From Burkholderiales bacterium PBB2 (lineage in GTDB: Bacteria > Pseudomonadota > Gammaproteobacteria > Burkholderiales > Burkholderiaceae_C): a stretch of DNA of 64,000 bases. The position numbers and the translations under genes were made by a program. Where the stretch lies: NCBI GenBank assembly GCA_002255955.1, contig NKIM01000018.1, forward strand, positions 1 to 64,000, given 5' to 3'. The notes under the pieces were generated by a model. The model made no database searches. It worked only from the letters and a program-made list of their open reading frames with translations, and was not told where the DNA came from. This document shows, in pieces, positions 54,601 through 64,000 of the stretch. Positions within the stretch are counted from its first letter, which is position 1. Every line of letters starts with the position of its first letter.

Positions 54601-55041
54601 TCAGTACAGGCCGAACAGCTTGGCGCCCAGCAACAGGGTCAGCAGCACGCTCAAGGCCAGGGTGATGACGGCCGAGCTGTGACCTTGCTCTTTGCTCACA
54701 CTGTGGGTGGCGTCCATCCAGAGGTGACGCACGCCAGCGATGAAGTGGTGCAGATAGCCCCAGATCAGGCCCAGCACGGTCAGCTTGACGAACCAGGCAG
54801 GCACAAAGCCGATGCCGGCGACGAAGGCGTTGGTGAAGCTCTCGTAGGAGATTTCCGAGCTGACGCTGGTGTCAAACATCCAGATGATGAAAGGCAGCAG
54901 CAGGAACATCAGCAGGCCGCTGATGCGGTGCAGGATGGACACGATGCCGGCAGGCGGCAGACGGTAGGAAATGATCTCGGTCACATGGATATTGCGATAG
55001 ACCGGTCGATTTTTTGCTTTTGAATTGGTGGCGTCTGTCAT
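54601..55041 (-). CDS. sdhC: Succinate dehydrogenase cytochrome b556 subunit
   Basis: A 146-residue membrane subunit. RPVYRNIHVTEIISYRLPPAGIVSILHRISG is the family's N-terminal quinone-binding region, with Ser-x-x-His-Arg visible. Three helices follow, the second containing LHHFIAGVRHLWMD with the heme His. The ATG (MTDATNSK) preceded by AAAGG is chosen over a TTG two codons upstream. It is the first gene of the sdh operon. Confidence 0.95.
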   Translation of the reverse strand: MTDATNSKAKNRPVYRNIHVTEIISYRLPPAGIVSILHRISGLLMFLLLPFIIWMFDTSVSSEISYESFTNAFVAGIGFVPAWFVKLTVLGLIWGYLHHFIAGVRHLWMDATHSVSKEQGHSSAVITLALSVLLTLLLGAKLFGLY

Positions 55042-55157
55042 ACCCAACCTTTGTAATCAACGTGAAACCACGGGAGTTTATTGCAATGCAGCACAGAGGC
55101 CGGTGAAAGCCGTGCGCCGAACACAACGCAGCGAGTGGCTATTCGGTGCTGCAAGAC

Positions 55158-56030
55158 TCAGTTCAGCTCATTGCGGTAGAAGTGCGAAGCAGTGTTGTAG
55201 AGCCCGCGGCGCAACTCTACCGGTTTATCCCCATAGGTGAATGACAGGCGCTCGACGCTGAGCAGCGGCGCCCCGACCTCCACCTGCAACAAGGCCGCCG
55301 TTTCAGCATCGGCCGCCACGGCTCGAATCTTCTCCTGAGCACGAATCATGTGAACCCCGAACTCCGCCTCGAAAAGCCCGTAAAACGGGCCTCGATGCTG
55401 ATTCAGCAGCTCGGTGCTCAAGCCCTTGAACAACTGCCCCGGCAGCCAGATGTCATCCAGCACCACGGGCTCGCCCTTGCTGTGCAGCAAGCGGCGCACC
55501 TCGACCATGGGATCACCGGTGCGAAGCTGCAGCTGCCGTGCGATCGCGGCGGGCGCACGCAGCCGCCGGCAGTCCAGCAACTGTCGGCCGAGCGACTCGC
55601 TGCCTTCGTCCGGCATCAGGCGCAGAAAACGGTACTGCTGCTTCTGTTCGGCATGGGTGGCAACAAAAGTGCCCTTGCCCTGGCGACGCACGAGCAGGTT
55701 CTCGGCCGACATTTCATCGATCGCCTTGCGCACCGTACCCTGGCTCACGCCGAAGCGCGCTGCCAACTCCAGCTCGCTGGGAATGGACTCCCCGGCCTTC
55801 CACTCCCCCGCCTGCAAGCGGGCAATGATCAGCCCCTTGATCTGGCGATACAGCGGACTGAAGGACGGGCTCTCGGCGGACGAAGTGCTGGAGAGCAAGG
55901 AGGCCGACGCACCGGTCGCTGCAGCAGGCGCCGCCGACGTCGCAGGCAGCACCGCCCCCGAGCGCTCAGAGGCGACGGCAGGCGCTGTTCGCGGCAGCGA
56001 CGAGGGTGGCAGGTTCGGCATGGCCGGCAT
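55158..56030 (-). CDS. GntR-family regulator, HutC/FarR subfamily
   Basis: A 290-residue regulator from the ATG at 56030; a GTG at 56081 and an ATG at 56021 are also possible. An Ala/Ser-rich low-complexity N terminus of about 50 residues precedes the winged helix (YRQIKGLIIARLQAGEWKAGE, ELAARFGVSQGTVRKAIDEM, RRQGKGTFVA). The C-terminal UTRA domain (about 125-285) binds a small-molecule effector. It lies upstream of sdhC on the same strand and divergent from mdh, with an operator-like palindrome in the gap. Control of TCA-cycle genes is likely. Confidence 0.9.
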   Translation of the reverse strand: MPAMPNLPPSSLPRTAPAVASERSGAVLPATSAAPAAATGASASLLSSTSSAESPSFSPLYRQIKGLIIARLQAGEWKAGESIPSELELAARFGVSQGTVRKAIDEMSAENLLVRRQGKGTFVATHAEQKQQYRFLRLMPDEGSESLGRQLLDCRRLRAPAAIARQLQLRTGDPMVEVRRLLHSKGEPVVLDDIWLPGQLFKGLSTELLNQHRGPFYGLFEAEFGVHMIRAQEKIRAVAADAETAALLQVEVGAPLLSVERLSFTYGDKPVELRRGLYNTASHFYRNELN

Positions 56031-56083
56031 TGCAGCACAAGCGCCACGGAAAAGTCCATCGCCAAGGCCATGACCCAGCACTC

Positions 56084-56108
56084 CAGTCTTATATAAGACA
56101 GAAGACTG
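56084..56108. promoter_or_regulatory. Nested palindromes, probable GntR operator at the mdh promoter
   Basis: GTCTTATATAAGAC at 56086-56099 is a perfect 14-bp palindrome. A second inverted pair, CAGTCTT at 56084-56090 and AAGACTG at 56102-56108, overlaps it. The AT-rich centre with GT and AC ends fits HutC-type GntR sites. It lies between the regulator and mdh and could control both. Confidence 0.65.
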
Positions 56109-56325
56109 TCAGATTTTCGCCATAATTGCACAAATTCGCAGCAGCATTTGAACGGCAGGCGCCGCCGGGACTAGGGGATTGCCCGAGGACTGGCCTACAC
56201 TTGCCGCGCACTTCTTGCGCCCTCCCCGTGCCTCGCAGCCCTGCGGCGTCCGGACCGGCCAAGCCGAACACGCTGTCGTACCGATCGATCGATTCCTTTC
56301 TCATTCAAACCTTCGGAGCCACTCC

Positions 56326-57312
56326 ATGAGCAAGACCCCCGTTCGCGTTGCCGTCACCGGCGCTGCCGGCCAAATTGGCTATGCCCTGCTGTTCCGCATC
56401 GCCTCTGGCGAAATGCTGGGCAAGGACCAGCCCGTCATCCTGCAATTGCTGGAGATCCCTGACGAGAAGGCCCAGAACGCACTGAAGGGCGTGATCATGG
56501 AGCTGGAAGACTGCGCATTCCCGCTGCTGGCTGGCGTCGAGGCCCACAGCGACCCGCTGCAAGCCTTCAAGGACACCGACTACGCCCTGCTGGTCGGCGC
56601 CCGCCCCCGCGGCCCTGGCATGGAGCGCGCCGACCTGCTGGCCGCCAACGCCCAGATCTTCACCGCCCAAGGCAAGGCCCTGAACGCTGTGGCTTCGCGC
56701 AACGTCAAGGTGCTGGTGGTCGGCAACCCGGCCAACACCAACGCCTACATCGCCATGAAGTCGGCTCCGGACCTGCCGGCCAAGAACTTCACCGCCATGC
56801 TGCGCCTGGATCACAACCGTGCTGCCTCGCAACTGGCCGCCAAGACCGGCACCAAGGTCGGTGACATCAAGAAGCTGACCGTATGGGGCAACCACTCGCC
56901 CACGATGTACGCCGACTACCGCTTCGCCACCACCAACGGCAAGTCGATCAAGGATTTGGTCAACGACCAGGTCTGGAACGCTGACACCTTCCTGCCCACC
57001 GTGGGCAAGCGTGGCGCCGCCATCATTGCCGCTCGCGGCCTGTCCTCGGCCGCCTCGGCCGCCAACGCCGCCATCGACCACATGCGCGACTGGGCCCTGG
57101 GCTCGAACGGCGAATGGGTGACCATGGGCGTGCCTTCGAACGGCGAATACGGCATCCCCGCCGGCGTCGTGTTCGGCTTCCCGGTGACCACCGCCGGCGG
57201 CGAGTACAAGATCGTCGAAGGCCTGGAGATCGACGCCTTCTCGCAAGAGCGCATCAACATCACCTTGGCTGAGCTGCAAGGCGAACAAGACGGCGTCAAG
57301 CACCTGCTGTGA
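56326..57312 (+). CDS. mdh: Malate dehydrogenase
   Basis: A 328-residue NAD-dependent enzyme of the type found in Betaproteobacteria. It shows the NAD motif [22 protein letters not shown], substrate arginines in [11 protein letters not shown] and the catalytic His in [12 protein letters not shown]. The ATG giving MSKTPVRV with GGAG 9 bp upstream is chosen; the frame is open further upstream through the operator and is not coding there. A strong terminator follows. It is divergent from the GntR regulator and the sdh operon. Confidence 0.97.
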   Translation: MSKTPVRVAVTGAAGQIGYALLFRIASGEMLGKDQPVILQLLEIPDEKAQNALKGVIMELEDCAFPLLAGVEAHSDPLQAFKDTDYALLVGARPRGPGMERADLLAANAQIFTAQGKALNAVASRNVKVLVVGNPANTNAYIAMKSAPDLPAKNFTAMLRLDHNRAASQLAAKTGTKVGDIKKLTVWGNHSPTMYADYRFATTNGKSIKDLVNDQVWNADTFLPTVGKRGAAIIAARGLSSAASAANAAIDHMRDWALGSNGEWVTMGVPSNGEYGIPAGVVFGFPVTTAGGEYKIVEGLEIDAFSQERINITLAELQGEQDGVKHLL

Positions 57313-57360
57313 TGCAGTCAGCGCCCGCGCCTCGGTGGCGGGCGCAGCAAACGCCTTGAA

Positions 57361-57402
57361 AATCGGGCCGGCATGGCATCCATGCCGGCCCGATTTGTTT
57401 TC
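57361..57402 (+). terminator. Strong intrinsic terminator after mdh
   Basis: A 15-bp perfect stem (AATCGGGCCGGCATG with CATGCCGGCCCGATT) and a short loop is followed by TGTTTT. It lies about 50 bp after the mdh stop. Confidence 0.9.
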
Positions 57403-57449
57403 AGGTCCGCCCCGCCCGTGCCCCCAACCTTCTTCCGCCTGCCTGCACC

Positions 57450-58454
57450 ATGAGCTCCTTGCCCGCCCTGCACCCCAAACTGGCCTTGTTCGAAGACGGT
57501 GACGCCGCCACCGTACTGCCCGTGGTCGACCACTACTGCGGCGTCGAAGCGCGCATGCGCAAGAGCCTGGAGTTGCAAGCCGAGATGGGTCCGGTGTTTG
57601 ACATCACCCTGGACTGCGAAGACGGTGCGCCCATCGGCGGCGAGGCCGAGCATGTGCAACTGGTCACGGAGCTGCTCCACAGCGCGCACAACCGGCACGG
57701 CCGCGTCGGCGCACGGGTCCATCCTTTCGATCACCCGAGCTTCGAGGCCGATGTCGACGGCTTGATCGCCGGGGCCGGCGAGCGCCTGGCCTTTCTGATG
57801 ATCCCCAAGCCGCGCAGCGCCGAGGAGCTGGCGCACGCCTGCGCCTTCATCGACGAGCGCCTGCAACACCACGGCACGCAAAAGCCCCTGCCCTTGCACA
57901 CCTTGATCGAGACGCACGGCGCCTTGCGCGATGTGATGCAGATCGCCGCCCACCCGCGCATCGAGTCCCTGTCTTTCGGTCTGATGGATTTCGTCTCCGC
58001 CCACCGCGGCGCCATCCCGCGCCATGCGCTGACGGCCGAGGGTCAGTTCAGCCACCCGCTGATCGCCCGCGCCAAACTCGAAATCTCAGCGGCAGCCCAC
58101 GCCCATGCCAAGACGCCCTCGCACTGTGTGGTGACCGAATTCAAGAACAGCGCCGCCCTGCAAGCGGCCGCCACCCGCGCGGCACGCGAGTTTGGCTACA
58201 CCCGCATGTGGAGCATCCACCCCAATCAGATTCAACCCATCCTGGACGCCTTCGCACCCAGCGCCGCCGAGGTGGATGAGGCACTGGAAATCATCCAGGC
58301 CGCACAAGCCGCCCAGTGGGCGCCGATCCAGCATCGCGATGTGCTGCACGACCGCGCCAGCTACCGCTTCTTCTGGCACCTGCTGGAACGCGCCCACGCG
58401 ACCGGCCAGCCCCTTCCTGCGGAAGCGCGCATGGCCTATTTCAGCGGCGACTGA
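57450..58454 (+). CDS. HpcH/HpaI aldolase family, citrate-lyase-beta/malyl-CoA-lyase-like
   Basis: A 334-residue CoA-ester lyase-like TIM-barrel protein. The family features are FDITLDCEDGAPIGGEAEHV with the metal/substrate acidic residues, RVGARVHPF with the conserved Arg, LIETHGALRDVMQIA with the metal-binding Glu, and SFGLMDFVSAH. It is close to the CitE-like and malyl-CoA lyase group. It follows the mdh terminator, so it has its own promoter. The substrate (citramalyl-CoA, malyl-CoA or another) cannot be settled from sequence. Confidence 0.88.
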   Translation: MSSLPALHPKLALFEDGDAATVLPVVDHYCGVEARMRKSLELQAEMGPVFDITLDCEDGAPIGGEAEHVQLVTELLHSAHNRHGRVGARVHPFDHPSFEADVDGLIAGAGERLAFLMIPKPRSAEELAHACAFIDERLQHHGTQKPLPLHTLIETHGALRDVMQIAAHPRIESLSFGLMDFVSAHRGAIPRHALTAEGQFSHPLIARAKLEISAAAHAHAKTPSHCVVTEFKNSAALQAAATRAAREFGYTRMWSIHPNQIQPILDAFAPSAAEVDEALEIIQAAQAAQWAPIQHRDVLHDRASYRFFWHLLERAHATGQPLPAEARMAYFSGD

Positions 58455-58601
58455 TCCGTCATTCGCTGGAGTGCGCTGCGCGCAACGGCCGCTTGCAATT
58501 GCTGGCAAACGATTACCCTCGGGCACGAATCACGGAGCGACAATAGCTCCATTCAGATGCCAGCGCTGCGGCGCACATCCCTCCTGCTTGAGAGCCCCTC
58601 C

Positions 58602-59180
58602 ATGATTCACACCCCCTTGAAATCCACCGTGTTGGCCTGCGCCCTGGCCCTGCTCAGCAGCTCGGCCTGGTCCGCCGCTGTTGAAAGCGCCAAGCCGCGC
58701 AACCGCCTGGCCGCCAAGATCAAGCCGGCCGCGCCCGCGCCGGTGCCTGCTGTCGAGGACAACAGCCCGCTGAGCGAAGAGCAAATGGCCGTGGCCCCGC
58801 AGGTGCACGCCGGCGAAGCCAGCTGCGAGTTCAAGCACAAGGTCTCGGTGACACCGCATCCCGAGAAGCCCGGCCGCTTCCGCCTGCAGTTCGGCCAAGC
58901 CGTCTACAACATGGCGCCCGAGCCCACCACCACCGGCGCCGTGCGCCTGGAAGACAAGCAAGCCGGCGTGGTCTGGCTGCAAATCCCGGCCAAGTCCATG
59001 CTGATGAACACCCGCATCGGCCAGCGCCTGGTGGACGGCTGCCAGCATGCCGAGCAAGTGGCCATGGCCCAGGTGAACGAGCCCCTGACCGAAGGCGGCA
59101 TCGGCATCACCCCGAGCGAGCCGCAGACCCCGCCGCCCGCCCCGGTGGCCAAGGCCAGCGCCAAGAAGCGCGTCAAGTAA
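58602..59180 (+). CDS. Secreted hypothetical protein
   Basis: A 192-residue protein with a clear Sec signal peptide (KSTVLACALALLSSSAWSAAVESA, cleavage near AWSA). A Lys/Pro/Ala-rich linker is followed by a small domain of about 90 residues with two cysteines (GEASCEFKHKVSVTP and LVDGCQHAEQV) that may form a disulfide. The tail is Pro/Ala/Lys-rich. The ATG at 58602 is chosen because it places the signal peptide at the N terminus. Function not recognised; a periplasmic location is likely. Confidence 0.8.
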   Translation: MIHTPLKSTVLACALALLSSSAWSAAVESAKPRNRLAAKIKPAAPAPVPAVEDNSPLSEEQMAVAPQVHAGEASCEFKHKVSVTPHPEKPGRFRLQFGQAVYNMAPEPTTTGAVRLEDKQAGVVWLQIPAKSMLMNTRIGQRLVDGCQHAEQVAMAQVNEPLTEGGIGITPSEPQTPPPAPVAKASAKKRVK

Positions 59181-59211
59181 GAATTGCTCACACGGCCTGT
59201 TCCGCAGGCCC

Positions 59212-59246
59212 CAACAAAAAAGGAGACCTTGCAGTCTCCTTTTTTG
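59212..59246. terminator. Bidirectional intrinsic terminator
   Basis: AAAAAAGGAGAC and GTCTCCTTTTTT form a perfect 12-bp stem with loop CTTGCA. A tract and T tract on the two sides let it stop the secreted-protein gene on the plus strand and livF on the minus strand. Confidence 0.92.
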
Positions 59247-59298
59247 TGGCCGGGCCGAAGCGAAAGGTCCTCGCCGCCCTCGCGCTCACTCGCCCACT

Positions 59299-60024
<726 letters not shown>

Positions 60025-60063
60025 GTGGGTGTCGCCTTGTTGCTGGTGATCCTGGGGCCGCGA

Positions 60064-60861
60064 TCAGTGGGCTGCATGCCCGGCGCCCAGATAGGCTTCG
60101 ATCACTTTCTCGTTGCGCTGCACGTCGTACGGCGTGCCTTCGGCGATTTGCTTGCCGTAGTCCAGCACCGTGACGCGGTCGCACAGGCCCATCACCAGCT
60201 TCACATCGTGTTCGATCAGGAGGATGGTGCGGCCGTCCTTGCGGATGCGGTCGATCAGCTCGCGCAGCACCACCTTCTCGGTGGCGTTCATGCCGGCGGC
60301 GGGCTCGTCCAGGGCGATCAGCTTGGGGTCGGTGGCCAGGGCGCGCGCGATCTCCAGCCGGCGCTGGTCGCCGTAGCTGAGCGTGCGGGCCTTGTACTCG
60401 GCGTACTTGCCGATGCCCACGTAATCGAGCAGTTCCTGGGCACGCTTGGCAATCGCCGCCTCCTCGGCCTTGAAGCCGGGGGTGCGGAAGATGGCGCCGA
60501 TCAGGCCCGAGCCGGAGCGCACATGGCGCCCCACCATCACGTTCTCCAGCGCCGTCATCTCGGCAAACAGCCGGATGTTCTGGAAGGTGCGCGCGATGCC
60601 GGTCTTAGCCACTTCGTGCACGGCGGTCGGGGCATAGGGCTTGCCGCCGAGCTCGAACGTGCCGCCGTCCGGGGTGTACAGGCCCGTGATGACGTTGAAG
60701 AAGGTGGTCTTGCCCGCGCCGTTGGGGCCGATCAGGCCGTAGACCTGGCCTTTGTTGATCTGGATGCCCACGTCGGAGAGGGCTTGCAGGCCGCCGAAGC
60801 GCTTGGACACACCGGCGACTTTGAGCACCACATCTGCGTTGCTGTTGTTGTTGCTTGTCAT
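60064..60861 (-). CDS. livG: Branched-chain amino acid ABC transporter ATP-binding protein LivG
   Basis: A 265-residue ATPase with Walker A GPNGAGKTT, signature LSYGDQRRLEIARAL and Walker B LIALDEPAAG, plus the MNATEK insert (AGMNATEKVVLRELI) and IEHDVKLVMGLCDRV typical of LivG. It lies 39 bp before livF in the direction of transcription. Confidence 0.95.
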   Translation of the reverse strand: MTSNNNSNADVVLKVAGVSKRFGGLQALSDVGIQINKGQVYGLIGPNGAGKTTFFNVITGLYTPDGGTFELGGKPYAPTAVHEVAKTGIARTFQNIRLFAEMTALENVMVGRHVRSGSGLIGAIFRTPGFKAEEAAIAKRAQELLDYVGIGKYAEYKARTLSYGDQRRLEIARALATDPKLIALDEPAAGMNATEKVVLRELIDRIRKDGRTILLIEHDVKLVMGLCDRVTVLDYGKQIAEGTPYDVQRNEKVIEAYLGAGHAAH

Positions 60862-60889
60862 GGCTTGTTTTCCTTTGCAGACCCGGTGT

Positions 60890-61975
<1,086 letters not shown>

Positions 61976-61996
61976 GGTCTGTGTCTCCTTGGGGCC

Positions 61997-62920
61997 TCAA
62001 GCCCGATCCGCCACGCGCTCGCCCAGCAGGCCCGAGGGCCGCAGCGTCAGCACCAGGATCAGCGCAATGAAGGCAAAGATGTCGGCATAGTGGCTGCCCA
62101 GCACGCCGCCGGTCAGGTCACCCAGATAGCCCGCACCGATGGCCTCGATCAGGCCCAGCAGCACGCCGCCCACCATGGCCCCGGCCAGGTTGCCAATGCC
62201 ACCCAGCACCGCCGCCGTGAAGGCCTTCAAGCCCGGCATGAAGCCCATGGTGTGCTGCACCGTGCCGTAGTTGGCCGCCCACATCAGGCCGGCCACCGCG
62301 GCCAGCGCCGCGCCGATCACAAAGGTGGTCGAGATGATGAAGTCGGGCTTCACGCCCATCAGGCCCGCCACCTTGGGGTTCTCGGCCGTGGCCCGCATCG
62401 CACGGCCCAGCTTCGTGTGATTCACCAGCCACATCAGCGTGGCCAGAATCATCACCGTGGCACCCAGGATCACACACTGCGTCACCGTGATCACCGGCCC
62501 GCCCAAATCGATCGGCGTGGTCGGCAGCAGCAGCGGGAAGGGCTTGGGATTGGGCTTCCAGATGATCATGGCCAGGGTCTGCAGCAGCAGCGACATGCCC
62601 ATGGCCGTGATCAGCGGCGCCAGACGCGGCGCATTGCGCAGCGGCCGGTAGGCAATCTTCTCCACCAAAAAGTTCAGCGTCGTGCACACCAGCACCGCAC
62701 AGCCCAGCGCGATCAGCATCAGCGCCCAGCCCGGCAGGCCCGAGCCCGACAGCGCGCTGATCACCGTCCAGCTCACCAGCGCCCCCACCATCAAAATCTC
62801 ACCGTGCGCAAAATTGATCAGGTTGATGATGCCGTACACCATCGTGTACCCCAGCGCCACCAGCGCATACATGCTCCCGAGCACCAGCCCGTTGATGATT
62901 TGCTGGAAAAAAGTTTCCAT
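61997..62920 (-). CDS. livH: Branched-chain amino acid ABC transporter permease LivH
   Basis: A 307-residue permease. The N terminus METFFQQIINGLVLGSMYAL and the YGIINLINFAHGEI segment are standard LivH. The loop LGRAMRATAENPKVAGLMGV contacts the ATPase. The ATG at 62920 is used; the frame runs 23 codons further without family match. It is the first liv gene here, transcribed away from the DctB-like sensor. Confidence 0.95.
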   Translation of the reverse strand: METFFQQIINGLVLGSMYALVALGYTMVYGIINLINFAHGEILMVGALVSWTVISALSGSGLPGWALMLIALGCAVLVCTTLNFLVEKIAYRPLRNAPRLAPLITAMGMSLLLQTLAMIIWKPNPKPFPLLLPTTPIDLGGPVITVTQCVILGATVMILATLMWLVNHTKLGRAMRATAENPKVAGLMGVKPDFIISTTFVIGAALAAVAGLMWAANYGTVQHTMGFMPGLKAFTAAVLGGIGNLAGAMVGGVLLGLIEAIGAGYLGDLTGGVLGSHYADIFAFIALILVLTLRPSGLLGERVADRA

Positions 62921-63229
62921 AGATGTCGTCCTTTTTTTGCGTCGACTGTGGCGTCGAACTGCGCAGGAGGTGTGCAAGCGACATGCCAAAAATCACGGTT
63001 TGCGGGTATTCACCGAGGGCCTCCCATGAAGCGGGAGGCGCCCGCAGACCGGGCGGCAGGCGCCCTCGGGCGGAATCCGACACCGGCCGCCGCCAGCCAG
63101 GGCGGAAATCCGCACAAGACCTGCTTGAACGCCGCGCGCCAGTGAGAACTCGGCGCCACAAGCCGCGGGCTTCGAGCTCCAAGTGGGCTCGCAAATTGGG
63201 CACACTACGCAGCCCGCAGGCTGCCACGC
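62921..63229. other. Divergent intergenic region before livH and the sensor gene
   Basis: About 310 bases with no supported coding gene. They should hold the liv promoter and the sensor promoter, but I cannot place -10/-35 boxes. Several GC-rich short inverted repeats are present and not distinctive. Confidence 0.45.
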
Positions 63230-64000
63230 ATGAATCCGCCCTCCTCGCTTCCCTTCCCCGCCTCCGCTGCCAGCACTGCAGCCAGCCCGGCCGCACGCCG
63301 CCGGCTGCAGCCCTGGGTGCTGGCCTGCGCCGGCCTGGCCCTGGCGGTGCTCGGTGCCGCCCTGGGCCAACGCTTGAGTGAACGCGCCGGTTTGGCACAG
63401 CTGGCGGCCGTGGCCAATGAGCGCCTGGAGCTCTACGCCGCGGGCTTGGAGGCCGAGCTGGGCCGGCATGCCTATCTGCCGGGCCTGCTCAGTGTCGACA
63501 CCGATGTGCAGGCCTTGCTGGCCCGCCCCGACAGCGAGGCCTTGCGGGCGCAGACCCGGATCAAGCTGGCCCGTGTGCGGGTGCGCTCGGGCCTGAGCCT
63601 GGCCTTCATCAGCGATGCTCAGGGCCGGGTGCTGGCCTCCAGCAACAACTACAACCCGCAGGGCTCGATCGCCGACACAGAGACGACCCAGGAGCCGGAT
63701 GCCGAAGCGCGCCGCCTGGCGCTGCGCCTGGGCGAGCGCCTGCTCAGCGGGCCGGGCCAGTTCTTTGCCGCACATGAAGACAACGGCAGCAGCGATTATT
63801 TCCTCGTCCAGCCGCTGCGGCGCGCCGGCCAGCGCTGGGGTCAGATCGTGCTCAAGCTCAATCTCGCGCCGCTGGAGGCCACCTGGGTGGACCAAGGCCT
63901 GCGCTCGCAGGGCGAGAAGCTGCTGGTGGTCGATGGCCAGGGCGTGGTCATCATGTCCTCGGTGCCGACCTGGAAGTACCACATGCTGGGAAGCTCCAGT
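63230..64000 (+). CDS. DctB-like membrane sensor, N-terminal part (3' partial)
   Basis: The frame is open from the ATG at 63230 to the window edge (257 codons). Residues about 27-47 are a membrane helix (LQPWVLACAGLALAVLGAALG). A periplasmic sensing region follows with ERLELYAAGLEAELGRHAYLPGLLS, FISDAQGRVLASSNNY and VVDGQGVVIMSSVPTWKY, the pattern of the DctB-type double-Cache domain that senses C4-dicarboxylates. The kinase part would lie to the right of the window. The ligand is inferred from family only. Confidence 0.8.
   Translation, partial: MNPPSSLPFPASAASTAASPAARRRLQPWVLACAGLALAVLGAALGQRLSERAGLAQLAAVANERLELYAAGLEAELGRHAYLPGLLSVDTDVQALLARPDSEALRAQTRIKLARVRVRSGLSLAFISDAQGRVLASSNNYNPQGSIADTETTQEPDAEARRLALRLGERLLSGPGQFFAAHEDNGSSDYFLVQPLRRAGQRWGQIVLKLNLAPLEATWVDQGLRSQGEKLLVVDGQGVVIMSSVPTWKYHMLGSSS

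Overview
The window is high-G+C DNA with dense, often overlapping genes. It looks like a betaproteobacterial (Burkholderiales-type) chromosome: a GntR regulator, sdhCDAB, sdhE and gltA sit divergent to mdh and a citrate-lyase-beta-like gene, beside livHMGF, purL, rlmB and upp. The placement is an inference from gene order and composition. No rRNA, tRNA, CRISPR array, insertion sequence or phage gene was seen.

Layout. (1) 1-8313: two tandem genes for very long proteins built from an 8-residue repeat. The repeats are organised in a 136-residue (408-bp) super-repeat of 17 octads, and both proteins end in the same calcium-binding-loop domain. The first gene is cut by the left edge. (2) 8476-15479: nucleotide-sugar genes. 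One set fits dTDP-3-acetamido-3,6-dideoxyhexose synthesis (two hexapeptide acyltransferases, a DegT aminotransferase and an FdtA-like isomerase). The other is a GDP-mannose-derived set (gmd, epimerase/reductase, cupin, methyltransferase, DegT aminotransferase). (3) 15636-27625, minus strand: a three-module glycosyltransferase/DUF268/SAM-like fusion, then an apparent operon reading O-GlcNAc-transferase-like GT41, type I secretion ABC transporter, HlyD adaptor, TolC-like channel and DUF616 glycosyltransferase, closed by an intrinsic terminator. (4) 27984-33659: two unrecognised genes, a D-2-hydroxyacid dehydrogenase, a split chromate transporter pair, and an EamA exporter divergent from a MocR-type regulator. 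(5) 33670-41040: upp, rlmB, a DUF1624 membrane protein, an HtrA-like lipoprotein protease, a multidomain histidine kinase and a luciferase-like oxidoreductase. (6) 41041-49611: purL, then a nucleoside/ribose salvage group (LacI regulator, ribokinase, nucleoside hydrolase, amidohydrolase) with a perfect 20-bp operator-like palindrome. (7) 49996-58454: TCA-cycle genes. (8) 58602-64000: a small secreted protein, livFGMH, and the start of a DctB-like sensor.

Main idea. The most interesting unit is regions 1-3 read together. The octad proteins have no Sec signal, carry C-terminal calcium-type loops and share a C-terminal tail, as type I secretion substrates do. Nearly every octad has Ser/Thr at a fixed position. 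The nearby type I secretion operon is bracketed by two glycosyltransferase genes, one of the GT41 family that O-glycosylates proteins on Ser/Thr, and activated-sugar genes lie between. This suggests a secreted, periodically glycosylated surface repeat protein with a dedicated exporter. The gene content and repeat arithmetic are read from the sequence; the functional link is inference.
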